Shown here: one piece after another, positions 51,001 through 58,336 of the stretch
Position numbering within the stretch: the first letter of the stretch is position 1
Layout: each line of letters begins with the position of its first letter
Origin: NCEH01 sp002257205
GTDB taxonomy: Bacteria; Pseudomonadota; Alphaproteobacteria; Rhizobiales; Xanthobacteraceae
NCBI RefSeq assembly: GCF_043195105.1
Contig: NZ_JBAFWO010000010.1
Length of the DNA stretch: 64,000 bases
Reading direction: 5' to 3' (one strand)
Notes under the pieces: model-generated
Told to the model about the DNA's origin: nothing
Databases searched by the model: none
What the model saw: only the letters and a program-made list of their open reading frames with translations
Made by a program: the position numbers and the translations under genes

Positions 51001-51365
51001 GCAACGGCCGGCGGATTCCGCTCGCGCCAACGGCGCGCAGCGGCACGTTCGTGGCCGGGGTGCGCTACAAGGCGTGGGATCCTTATTCCGCTTTGCATCC
51101 GACCATTCCGGTGCACACGCCCTTGGTGTTCGATCTCATCGACACCTGGAGCGGGCGTTCGCGCGGCGGGTTCGTCTATCACGTCTCCCATCCAGGCGGC
51201 CGCAGCTACGACACCTATCCGGTGAATTCCTACGAGGCGGAATCGCGCCGGCTCGCCCGGTTCGTGAACCATGGCCATACGCCCGGCGTGCCCCATGTGC
51301 CGGCGGAATCCGCGCCCGACGAATTCCCCACCACCCTCGATCTGCGGCGGCCCGGCGGAATCTGA
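48030..51365 (+). CDS. Transglutaminase-like / DUF2126 fusion protein
   Basis: This 1111-residue cytoplasmic protein starts with a bacterial transglutaminase N-terminal domain (SLHHVTSYSYDRPIMLGPQT) and a transglutaminase-like core. The triad is visible as Cys near 180 (LGSCRDSGW), His near 229 (DLHAWAEVY) and Asp near 244 (GLDATSG). From about residue 300 to the end it matches DUF2126 (TNDVRLTMGGEPTFVSIDDYEGAEWN; also GTGGGNHVVVGG, DKLYSPDGPTGRLGLVEFRCFEMPP). I recall DUF2126 being proposed as a glutamine-synthetase-fold COOH-NH2 ligase, but this is not provable here. It heads a three-gene same-strand cluster. Function unknown. Confidence 0.88.
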   Translation: MTILASLHHVTSYSYDRPIMLGPQTVRLRPAPHSRTDIPAYSLKITPAEHFINWQQDPFGNWLARLVFPEKTTEFKVEVDLLARMSVINPFDFFIEEYADHFPFTYTADLKAELTPYLALEDGGPALDAFVAAVPRTKTRMVDFLVALNQRVQAEVGYVIRMEPGVQTPDETLKSKLGSCRDSGWLLVQVLRRLGLAARFVSGYLIQLKPDVPALDGPSGTDVDFTDLHAWAEVYLPGAGWIGLDATSGLLCGEGHIPLAATPHYRSAAPITGGVEPAEVEFDFEMSVARVAEAPRVTLPFSDESWAALNTLGEKVDADLLTNDVRLTMGGEPTFVSIDDYEGAEWNTAALGPQKRVRADDLARRLRKRFAPGGLLHYGQGKWYPGEPLPRWSFGLFWRKDGKPIWQDEKLIADEAHDHGVTTADAERFAVALAERLGLGRKYVQPAFEDNAYFLLKEANLPENLEPGDKRLADPESRITLAKALAEGLGNARGFVIPVQRLNARGGQGWLSEVWKFRRGHLFLVPGDSAIGFRLPLDSLPYLSPILYPHTVPADPMEPRGPLPDPDEMAQGYERDAATGHVPSAERARQILSDYLARAPEPADQAVRTAVSVEARDGRLCVFLPPLTTLEDYLAFVSAVESVAAELKMPVHLEGYPPPFDPRLQVIGLSPDPGVLEVNIHPASDWKGCVETTRIVYEEARLARLGTEKFMTDGRHTGTGGGNHVVVGGITPADSPFLRRPDLLKSLLLYWQRHPSLSYMFSGVFIGPTSQHPRIDEARHDSLYELEIAFSKFPAPSTDLPPPPWLVDRMLRNILIDVTGNTHRTEISIDKLYSPDGPTGRLGLVEFRCFEMPPDWRMSLAQQLLLRALISALWRKPLSGSLVRWGTALNDRFMLPYYAWSDFQDVLGDLRDAGYDFDPLWFQAQFEFRFPSFGKVQRAGVDIELRQALEPWHVLGEEAAAGGTVRYVDSSVERVQVQVDGFNPARHVMTCNGRRIPLAPTARSGTFVAGVRYKAWDPYSALHPTIPVHTPLVFDLIDTWSGRSRGGFVYHVSHPGGRSYDTYPVNSYEAESRRLARFVNHGHTPGVPHVPAESAPDEFPTTLDLRRPGGI

Positions 51366-51457
51366 ACATCCCCGCCGGCGGCAAACGCCTGCCGGCGGAA
51401 AAAGAAATCGTTCCAATTCGCAGATAAGTTCTTTCCTCGCGGGAAAAGTTCGTCAAG

Positions 51458-51553
51458 CTAGAGCCGGATCTGCCCATATTCGATAAGTTAGAGGGCGATT
51501 CACCGCCCATGTGGAACCACCAAGTGGTTCCACATGGGCGGATCGCGCTCTAG
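51458..51553. repeat. Palindromic repeat, copy B (long form with inner hairpin)
   Basis: The outer halves CTAGAGCCGGATCTGCCC (51458) and GGGCGGATCGCGCTCTAG (51536) match copy A at 38.5 kb. Between them lies a perfect 18-bp inverted repeat with a 3-base loop (51503-51541, arm starting CCGCCCATGTGG). The element resembles a REP/BIME-like miniature palindrome and sits inside the ATP-grasp cluster. Confidence 0.8.
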
Positions 51554-51649
51554 GGACGCTGGCGATGGGTCCGCCTCATGCGGGCACATCGCCGGTTTCG
51601 CGTGCGGGGCCGGCGGAGCGCCGGCTTGCACCGTGCGTGCAAGAAACGG

Positions 51650-51709
51650 CATCGACCAAGCCCGCATCGGCCAAGCCCGCATCGGCTAAGTCCGTATGGG
51701 CCAAAGCTG
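51650..51709. repeat. 15-bp tandem repeat, four diverged copies
   Basis: Units CATCGACCAAGCCCG, CATCGGCCAAGCCCG, CATCGGCTAAGTCCG and TATGGGCCAAAGCTG follow head to tail, diverging towards the right end. The period equals that of the unrelated array at 11.7 kb. Confidence 0.8.
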
Positions 51710-51807
51710 CCCAGCGAAGCGGCAAACGGTGATGCGGCGAACGGCGGCGCCGCGCGAACCGGCGGTCATGAGTCATACGAGCGGGCTCTCGGGAGGAAAA
51801 GCCAAGC

Positions 51808-54324
51808 GTGGACAAAGTGAGCCTGGCCGAGGACACCAATCGCGATCCGTTCGCAGCTGCCGCGGTGGAAGCCGTTCTCGACGGCTACCAGACGCTGCCC
51901 GGCGTGCGCGACGAGATGATGGGCGCCGATGGCCATCCGCGCGCCCATTGGCTGCCGTTCCTCACCGCGCTCGCGGAACTCGGCCCGCAGGAAGTGCGCC
52001 GGCGCTTCGGCGCGGCCGACCGCTATCTGCGCGACAGCGGCGTGTTCTATCGCGTCTATGACGACAAGGGCGGCGGCGAACGGCCGTGGGCGCTCAGCCA
52101 CATTCCCTTGCTGCTGGACAAGGCGGACTGGGACAGCCTCGCCGCCGGGCTGGTGGAGCGCGCGCAATTGCTGGAAGCCCTGCTGGCCGATCTCTACGGT
52201 CCGGCGCGGCTGGTGGAGCAGGGCGCGCTTCCCGCCGCCGCGGTGGCCGGAAGCCCGGAATTCCTCCGCCCCATGGTCGGCACCCTGCCGCGCGGAGGAA
52301 AATTCCTGCGCTTCTACGCCGCCGACGTGGGACGCGGCCCCGATGGTCGCTGGTGGGTGCTGTCCGATCGCACGCAGGCGCCCTCGGGCGTCGGCTATGC
52401 GCTGGAAAACCGCCTCGCCATGTCGCGCGCCCTGCCGGATATCTCGCGCACCATGCGCATGGAGCGGCTGGCGGGCTTCTTCCAGGGCTTCCGCACCTCG
52501 CTCCTGAAGCTCGACCGCACCGGCGAGGGCCGGGTCGGCCTGATGACGCCGGGCGCGCTCAACGAAACCTATTTCGAACACGCTTTGCTCGCCCGCTACA
52601 TGGGCTTCTCGCTGGTGGAGGGCGAGGACCTCGCGGTGCGGGGCGATGCGCTTTATGTGCGCACGGTGGCTGGGCTGAAGCGCGTGGACGTGGTGCTGCG
52701 CCGGCTCGATGCGGATTTCGCCGATCCGCTGGAATTGAATGCACGCTCGCGCCTCGGCGTTCCCGGGCTTGCCCATGTGGCGCGCATCGGCGGGGTGGCG
52801 CTGGCCAATGCGCTGGGCTCGGGCCTCGTGGAGGCGCCGGCGCTCATGGCCTTCCTGCCGCGCCTCGCCATCAAGCTGCTGGGCCGTCCGCTCGCTCTGC
52901 CGCATGTGGGCACCTGGTGGTGCGGGCAGGGCGCCGAGCGCGCCCAGGTGATGGAGCATCTGGACGAACTCGTGGTCGCCTCCGCCTTCGGCACGCCGGT
53001 GCCCGGCATCGGCCGGCGCGGCTCGGTGCTCGGGGCGGATCTCGCCCCCCAGGAGCGGCGGCAGCTGTCCGCGGTCATGGCGCGCCGTGGCGCCGACCTG
53101 GTGGGGCAGGATGTGGCGCGCATCTCCACCATGCCGGTGTGGACCGGCGACAAGCTCACCCCGCGCCCGTTCACCCTGCGCGTGTTCCTGGCCGCCACCG
53201 AGGATGGCTGGACCGTGATGCCCGGCGGCTTCTGCCGCATTTCGGAGCGGCTCGACGCGCGCGCCTTCTCGATCCAGCGCGGCGACCGCTCGGCGGATGT
53301 GTGGGTGCTGGCGGATCGCGAGGTGCCGGCCACCAGCCTTTTGCCGAGCCCCGACAATGTGCGGGTGCGCCGCTCCTCCGGCACGCTGCCGAGCCGCTCG
53401 GCGGACAATCTGTTCTGGCTCGGCCGCTATGTGGAGCGCGCCGAGGGTACCTTGCGCCTGGTGCGGGCGCTGGTGGGGCGGCTTGCGGAAACCGAGCCCG
53501 CCAGCAGCCCGCTGGTACTGCGCCTGATCACGCTGCTGTCCTCCTGGGGCGCGATGCCGCGCGATTTCGTCGGGGCCTCGCCCGGCCGCTATGCCATCGC
53601 CGCCCTAACGCGGCACGATCTGCCCGGCGGCCTGCCGCAAGTGGTGAAATCGGCCCGCGCCGCCGCGTCCGTGATCCGCGACCGCTTCTCGCCCGATGCG
53701 TGGCGCGCCCTGGTGGATCTGGAAGCCTGTCTCAATACACCGGTGCCCACGGCGCCGACGGAATCGGACGCCCACGAGCGGGCGGATGCCGCCTTGCGCA
53801 TCATCGCCGCCTTTTCCGGCCTCGCCAGCGAGAACATGAACCGCCTCACCGGCTGGCGCTTTCTGGAGCTCGGCCGGCGCATCGAACGGGGCATGGCGCT
53901 GCTGCGCTTCGCCCGCACCTTTGCCGAGCAGGGCGCCCCGCGCGGCGCGCTCGACGTGCTGTTGCAACTCGCCGACAGCCAGATCACCTATCGCAGCCGC
54001 TATGTGGTGATCGAGGCGCGCGGGCCGGTGCTGGACCTGGTGCTGCTGGACCCGGACAATCCCCGTTCGCTGGCGTTCCAGGTGGAGCGCATCGCCGCCC
54101 ATCTGCGGGTGCTGCCGGGACGCGATCCGGACGAGCCGCCGCCGCGCTCGGAGCGGATCGTCGCGCGCATGCGGGCCGATCTCACGGCCGCCACCGCCGA
54201 ATCCTTCGACATCGAGGATTTCGACGCGCTGGAAGGCGATCTTGCCCAGCTGTCGGACGAAATCGCGGCCCATTATTTCATCCAGGGGCCGGCGGCGGAC
54301 ATCGCCTGGCCGGGGCAGGGGTGA
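51808..54324 (+). CDS. Circularly permuted ATP-grasp / alpha-E domain fusion protein
   Basis: This 838-residue fusion joins a circularly permuted ATP-grasp domain (COG2308-like, about residues 60-510: VFYRVYDDKGGGERPWALSHIPLL, MTPGALNETYFEHALLARYMGF, FLPRLAIKLLG) and an alpha-E domain (COG2307-like, from SADNLFWLGRYVERAE near 530 to the end). In many genomes these are separate neighbouring genes. ATP-grasp ligases form amide bonds via acyl-phosphates; the substrate is unknown. The start is a GTG with GGGAGG about 11 bases upstream. The next transglutaminase gene begins 6 bp after its stop, so the two are co-transcribed. Confidence 0.88.
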   Translation: MDKVSLAEDTNRDPFAAAAVEAVLDGYQTLPGVRDEMMGADGHPRAHWLPFLTALAELGPQEVRRRFGAADRYLRDSGVFYRVYDDKGGGERPWALSHIPLLLDKADWDSLAAGLVERAQLLEALLADLYGPARLVEQGALPAAAVAGSPEFLRPMVGTLPRGGKFLRFYAADVGRGPDGRWWVLSDRTQAPSGVGYALENRLAMSRALPDISRTMRMERLAGFFQGFRTSLLKLDRTGEGRVGLMTPGALNETYFEHALLARYMGFSLVEGEDLAVRGDALYVRTVAGLKRVDVVLRRLDADFADPLELNARSRLGVPGLAHVARIGGVALANALGSGLVEAPALMAFLPRLAIKLLGRPLALPHVGTWWCGQGAERAQVMEHLDELVVASAFGTPVPGIGRRGSVLGADLAPQERRQLSAVMARRGADLVGQDVARISTMPVWTGDKLTPRPFTLRVFLAATEDGWTVMPGGFCRISERLDARAFSIQRGDRSADVWVLADREVPATSLLPSPDNVRVRRSSGTLPSRSADNLFWLGRYVERAEGTLRLVRALVGRLAETEPASSPLVLRLITLLSSWGAMPRDFVGASPGRYAIAALTRHDLPGGLPQVVKSARAAASVIRDRFSPDAWRALVDLEACLNTPVPTAPTESDAHERADAALRIIAAFSGLASENMNRLTGWRFLELGRRIERGMALLRFARTFAEQGAPRGALDVLLQLADSQITYRSRYVVIEARGPVLDLVLLDPDNPRSLAFQVERIAAHLRVLPGRDPDEPPPRSERIVARMRADLTAATAESFDIEDFDALEGDLAQLSDEIAAHYFIQGPAADIAWPGQG

Positions 54325-54330
54325 GGCGCC

Positions 54331-55239
54331 ATGCTCTATGACATCCGCCAGACCACGACCTATCTCTACGGCGGGCAGGTGCGCGTGGCGCGGCAGGTGC
54401 TGCGCATGACGCCGGTGGACCGGCCGCATCACCAGAATGTGCTCTCCCATTCGCTCTCGACCGATCCGACCGCGAGCGAAATGGAACAGGGGCTCGATTT
54501 CTTCGGCAATGCGATCGCCTGGCTCACCCTCGATACGCCCCACGACCGGCTGGAGATTTCCACCCACAGCCGGGTCGAGGTGAAAGCCGCGCCGCTGCCC
54601 GATCTCCAGACCACCTTGATGGTGGACGCGGTGCGCGAGGCGGCGTTCGCCAGCACCGATCTCGGACCGAGTTCGCCGGTGCACGGGCTCTATGCGAGCC
54701 GCTCCATTCCGCTCGATCCCGCCATCACCGACTGGACGGCGGAGAGTTGCGCGCCGAACCGGCCGATCCTCGCCGCCGCCTGGGAGGTGATGGAGCGCAT
54801 CTATACCGACTTCTCCTATGAGCCCGGCGCCACCGACGTCACCACGCTGCCGCACGAGGCTTTTCTCGCCAAGCGGGGCGTGTGCCAGGATTTCGCCCAT
54901 GTGATGATCGCCGGCCTGCGCGGGCTCGGCCTCTCGGCGCGCTATGTGTCGGGCTATCTGCGCACGGTGCCGCCGGCGGGACAGGAGCGCCTCGCTGGCT
55001 CGGATGCCACCCATGCCTGGGCGGAGGTGTGGTGCGGGGAGGATTTGGGCTGGATCGGCCTTGATCCCACCAACGGGATCGCGGCCGGCAACGACCACAT
55101 CATCCTCGCCATCGGCCGCGATTATGCCGATGTGGCGCCGGTGGACGGCGTCATTGTCGCCTCGGGCGAGCACCTGCTCGCCGTCGGGGTGGATGTGGTG
55201 CCGGTGGAACGGCCCCATGCGGTGGCGCCGGCCTCGTAA
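54331..55239 (+). CDS. Transglutaminase-like cysteine protease/amidotransferase
   Basis: This 302-residue cytoplasmic protein has the bacterial transglutaminase N-terminal beta domain (YDIRQTTTYLYGGQVRVARQ) and a papain-like core with Cys near 185 (RGVCQDFAHV), His near 227 (DATHAWAEVW) and Asp near 242 (GLDPTNG). It lies 6 bp after the ATP-grasp/alpha-E gene. In combination with a ligase it may transfer, cyclise or hydrolyse an amide product. Its last codons and stop form one side of a large hairpin shared with the convergent matM gene. Confidence 0.88.
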   Translation: MLYDIRQTTTYLYGGQVRVARQVLRMTPVDRPHHQNVLSHSLSTDPTASEMEQGLDFFGNAIAWLTLDTPHDRLEISTHSRVEVKAAPLPDLQTTLMVDAVREAAFASTDLGPSSPVHGLYASRSIPLDPAITDWTAESCAPNRPILAAAWEVMERIYTDFSYEPGATDVTTLPHEAFLAKRGVCQDFAHVMIAGLRGLGLSARYVSGYLRTVPPAGQERLAGSDATHAWAEVWCGEDLGWIGLDPTNGIAAGNDHIILAIGRDYADVAPVDGVIVASGEHLLAVGVDVVPVERPHAVAPAS

Positions 55240-55259
55240 GGCCGACGCCACCGCATGGG
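55214..55259. terminator. Shared hairpin between two convergent genes, spanning a stop codon
   Basis: CCCATGCGGTGGCG and CGCCACCGCATGGG are perfect 14-bp arms; inside, CGGCCT and AGGCCG pair around CGTA. The loop contains the TAA of the transglutaminase gene and the 3' arm ends 1 bp before the matM stop. It has no U-tract but could block readthrough or protect both 3' ends. Confidence 0.65.
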
Positions 55260-55260
55260 T

Positions 55261-56583
55261 TCAGGTCGGGCCCATCACCAGGTCCGGTAGCCAGGTGGCG
55301 ATCTGCGGGAACAGGCAGAGGATGAAAATCCCCAGCATCATGGCGATCACATAGGGGAAAGCTCCCCACAGCACCTCGCTGGTGCGAACCTGCGGCGCGA
55401 TCGCGTTCACCACGAACAGATTGAGGCCGACCGGAGGGGTGATGAGGCCGATCTCCATGTTGATGGTGAGGATGACCGCGAACCAATAGGGATCGAAGCC
55501 CGAGCTGACGACGATGGGATACAGCAGCGGCGCCGACATCACGATGATCGCCACTGGCGGCAGGAACATGCCCGAGATCAGAAGAAATACGTTTATCAGG
55601 CCCATCAGCACCCAGCGGTTCACCTCCAGCGACGCGATCGCGCTGGCGACGCTCTGGGTGATGAACAGGGATGACAGGGCAAAGGCGAACAACTCGGCCG
55701 AGGCCATAATCATCATGATCATGACGCTTTCCCGCATGGTCGAGCTGAAGATTTCGACGATCGGCTTTGGGCGGAACAACCGGTACATGATGATGACCAC
55801 GCCCAGCGTCAGGAACGCGCCCGCGCCGGCCGCTTCCGAGGGCGTGGCGACGCCGCCGTAAAGCACATAGAGCGTGCCGCCGATGATCAGCAGGAACGGC
55901 GTGACCCGGGGCAGGGCGGCGATCTTGTCCTTCATCGTGAAGGTCGTGCCCTGTTCGTCGAAGCGGAAGCCCTTGCGCTTGCAGTCGAACAGGGCCCAGG
56001 CCATGAACATCGCGGTCAGCATCAGCCCGGGCAGGACGCCCGCCAGAAACAGGCGGCCGATGGAGGTCTCGGTGGCGATGCCGTAGACGATCATGGTCAC
56101 CGAGGGCGGGATCAGGATGCCGAGTGTCCCTCCGGCGCAGATCGAGCCGGTTGCGACCGAGGACGGGTAGCCCCGCTTGAGCATCTCGGGAATGCCCATC
56201 TTGCCGATGGCGGCGCAGGTGGCCGGGCTCGATCCGGTCATTCCGGCGAAGATCGCGCAGGCACCGATGTTGGACAGCACCAGCCCGCCCGGCACGCGGT
56301 TCAGCCAGCGGTCCAATGCTTCGTAGAGGTCCTTGCCCGCCGGCGTCGCCGCCACCGCCGCGCCCATGAGAACGAACATGGGGATCGAGACATAGGCAAG
56401 GTTGGCGATGCCTGCGAACATGGTCTCCGCCAGCACCTCGAACACGCCAAAGCCATTCGCGATCAGCAGGCCGCCGATGGCAGACAGTCCCAGCGCGAAC
56501 GCGATCGGCATACCGGTTGCGAGCAGCACGACGAGGGTCGCAACCACCGTCAGTCCGGCCATGGAGGGGGAAAGCTGGATCAT
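55261..56583 (-). CDS. matM: TRAP transporter large permease, probable malonate uptake
   Basis: This 440-residue DctM-family translocation subunit has normal length. Family blocks include GMPIAFALGLSAIGGL, GSSPATCAAIGKMGIPEML, GTLGILIPPSVTMIVYG and NMEIGLITPPVGLNLFVVNAIAP. The start overlaps the matQ stop by four bases. It is assigned to malonate because it sits directly downstream of matA-matB, the arrangement of the malonate-specific TRAP genes (matPQM) I recall from Sinorhizobium; the substrate is inference from context. Confidence 0.88.
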   Translation of the reverse strand: MIQLSPSMAGLTVVATLVVLLATGMPIAFALGLSAIGGLLIANGFGVFEVLAETMFAGIANLAYVSIPMFVLMGAAVAATPAGKDLYEALDRWLNRVPGGLVLSNIGACAIFAGMTGSSPATCAAIGKMGIPEMLKRGYPSSVATGSICAGGTLGILIPPSVTMIVYGIATETSIGRLFLAGVLPGLMLTAMFMAWALFDCKRKGFRFDEQGTTFTMKDKIAALPRVTPFLLIIGGTLYVLYGGVATPSEAAGAGAFLTLGVVIIMYRLFRPKPIVEIFSSTMRESVMIMMIMASAELFAFALSSLFITQSVASAIASLEVNRWVLMGLINVFLLISGMFLPPVAIIVMSAPLLYPIVVSSGFDPYWFAVILTINMEIGLITPPVGLNLFVVNAIAPQVRTSEVLWGAFPYVIAMMLGIFILCLFPQIATWLPDLVMGPT

Positions 56584-57080
56584 GCGGCATCTCCATAGGT
56601 TCCGCCGATCCGGCGCAGAATTTCAGCGACATATTGCAGGCTGAGGAGAACGAAGCCGATGGGCAGCGGCAGCAGCGGCACCCACAGCACGATGGCGGCA
56701 ACCGTTGAGGTGCGCCATTCGTTCACATAGGCCTCGTGGAAGAAGATCAGGCTCGCAATGCTCATGGCGATGCAGAACAGCAGGCCGAAGGTTGCGCCCG
56801 CGAGCCCGAGCGCGTGTCGCACCGGCGCCGGCGTCATGATCTCGATCACGTCCACTCCGACATGCCCGCGGGTTTGCAGCACATAGGGCGCACCCATAAA
56901 GACGGCGGCCGTGGCGGCGAAGATGACGAAGTCCGTTTGCCAGATGGTTGGCGAGCGAAACACGTACCGCAGGAAAATCATCTCGCACGTCACCAGCATG
57001 GCGCCGAAGAGGAGCAGCGCGGCAATGACGGCGGCAATGCGGGAGAGGGTATCCACCGCGGCGAGAAAAGATCGGATCAT
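56580..57080 (-). CDS. matQ: TRAP transporter small permease, probable malonate uptake
   Basis: This 166-residue DctQ-family protein has four helices: AAVIAALLLFGAMLVTCEMIF, FVIFAATAAVFMGAPYVL, LGLAGATFGLLFCIAMSIA and AIVLWVPLLPLPIGFVLLSL. The RGHVGVDVIEIM stretch is typical of the family. I chose the ATG at 57080, which places the first helix close to the N-terminus; the longer frame is Arg-rich and not family-like. It overlaps matM by four bases and is separated from matP by a strong hairpin. Confidence 0.87.
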   Translation of the reverse strand: MIRSFLAAVDTLSRIAAVIAALLLFGAMLVTCEMIFLRYVFRSPTIWQTDFVIFAATAAVFMGAPYVLQTRGHVGVDVIEIMTPAPVRHALGLAGATFGLLFCIAMSIASLIFFHEAYVNEWRTSTVAAIVLWVPLLPLPIGFVLLSLQYVAEILRRIGGTYGDAA

Positions 57081-57150
57081 GTTTTTCGGCCGGTTGGTGC
57101 GAGAGACGGCAACCCGGCGGCGCCCGCGAAGGGGCCGGCCGTGCGGTTCT

Positions 57151-57186
57151 CCCACCCCCCGGCCCGCGCACGGGCCGGGGGGTGGG
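57151..57186 (-). promoter_or_regulatory. Very stable hairpin between matP and matQ
   Basis: A perfect 16-bp GC-rich stem (CCCACCCCCCGGCCCG and its complement) encloses a 4-base CGCA loop, starting 6 bases after the matP stop. There is no U-tract. Such hairpins commonly protect the upstream binding-protein mRNA and reduce permease expression. Confidence 0.75.
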
Positions 57187-57192
57187 CAGACG

Positions 57193-58215
57193 TCATTGAA
57201 CGGCGAGCGCCTTCTTGATCAGCTCGTCGCCGCCCTTCACCTTCTCGGAATAGTTTTTGTAGGAACTTTCCTGAGCCACCTTCAACCAGGCGTCGTAATC
57301 GGCGGCGGACATCTCGATCACCTCGACGCCGGCCTTCTTATAGGTGTCGATCAGCTTCTGATCGCCCTTTTTCACTTCCGTGGAAAACCAAACCTGCGCC
57401 TTCTTGCCAGCGTCCAGTATCGCCTTCTGCTGCGCCGGGTTGAGGCGGTTGAACACCTGCTTCGACATGAGCACCGGCTCGTACATGAACCACAGGGCGT
57501 TCGCCCCTGGCGCCGTGAGGCACTTCACTTGTTCATAAAGGCGGTAGGAGACGAAGCTTTCAGATGAAGTATTGGTGGCGTCCAGCACGCCGGTTTGCAT
57601 GCCTGAATAGATTTCAGACGACGGCATGGAGGCGATGGACGCGCCGGCCTTCGCCAGCATCTGCTCGAATGCCGGGCCGGCGGCGCGCGTCACCTGACCC
57701 TTTATGCTGTCGGGGTTGGTGATGCATTGCTTCTTGGATGCGAATGCGCCGGAAAGCCAGGCGTCGGAAATAACGATCGCGCCGTGTTCCTCGACGATCT
57801 TCTTGATATCCGCCATAAAGGGGGAGTTGTTCAGGCGCTCGGCGCGATCAAAATTCCGCACCAGGCCGGGCATCAGCGTCACTGAGAATTGCGGCACACG
57901 TCCGGACGCATAGTCGAGCGGAAATGAAGACAAATCGAGCTGGCCCTTGGTCAGCGCGCCCCATTGCTCGTTGGGCTTATAGAGAGATGAGCCGGGAAAC
58001 ACCTGGATCTTCAGACCGACATTGGCGGCTTCCACGTCGCGGGCGATCATCTGTACCATTTCGTCACGCGGATCTCCCTTGCCACCGGGAAACTGGTGCG
58101 AGGCGCGTAGGGTGATGTCTTGCGCGGCCACGGGCGCGGCGCACAAAAGCGCGGCGGCGAAGGCCAGTGCACCGCGCTGGCAGGCCCGCGAACGCGGGGA
58201 AGCGATCTTGGTCAT
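57193..58215 (-). CDS. matP: TRAP substrate-binding protein (DctP family), probable malonate receptor
   Basis: This 340-residue periplasmic protein has a signal peptide (ALAFAAALLCAAPVAAQ, cleavage near residue 31). Features of the family are TLRASHQFPGGKGDPRDEM at the start of the mature protein, KGQLDLSSFPLDYASG, a conserved Arg block near TRAAGPAFEQML, and SSEIYSGMQTGVLDATNTSSESF before the hinge. It captures the ligand for the MatQM permease. GGAGG precedes the ATG. It follows matB by 121 bp on the same strand. Confidence 0.89.
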   Translation of the reverse strand: MTKIASPRSRACQRGALAFAAALLCAAPVAAQDITLRASHQFPGGKGDPRDEMVQMIARDVEAANVGLKIQVFPGSSLYKPNEQWGALTKGQLDLSSFPLDYASGRVPQFSVTLMPGLVRNFDRAERLNNSPFMADIKKIVEEHGAIVISDAWLSGAFASKKQCITNPDSIKGQVTRAAGPAFEQMLAKAGASIASMPSSEIYSGMQTGVLDATNTSSESFVSYRLYEQVKCLTAPGANALWFMYEPVLMSKQVFNRLNPAQQKAILDAGKKAQVWFSTEVKKGDQKLIDTYKKAGVEVIEMSAADYDAWLKVAQESSYKNYSEKVKGGDELIKKALAVQ

Positions 58216-58336
58216 GGTGTCCTCCTATATGGCCGCGGTCAGCGGTCCGATTGGCGTTTCCTCGAAACCGTCCCGGTTGCTCCGGGATCGGCGGTTCATT
58301 CACTGCGACGCCCTGGCAAGGCCGGGCGGCGCATCC

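Larger units (their letters stand above)
51366..51807. other. Intergenic region carrying two repeat elements
   Basis: This 440-bp gap inside the transglutaminase/ATP-grasp cluster holds a composite palindromic repeat and a 15-bp tandem repeat, both listed separately. A weak hairpin (CTTTCC with GGGAAAAG) lies at about 51430. Small frames here are Arg/Ala-rich and not credible genes. Confidence 0.6.

Noticed and set aside
51650..51709. CRISPR-like array
   Set aside because: The 15-bp units are contiguous without spacers and there are no cas genes; it is a simple tandem repeat.
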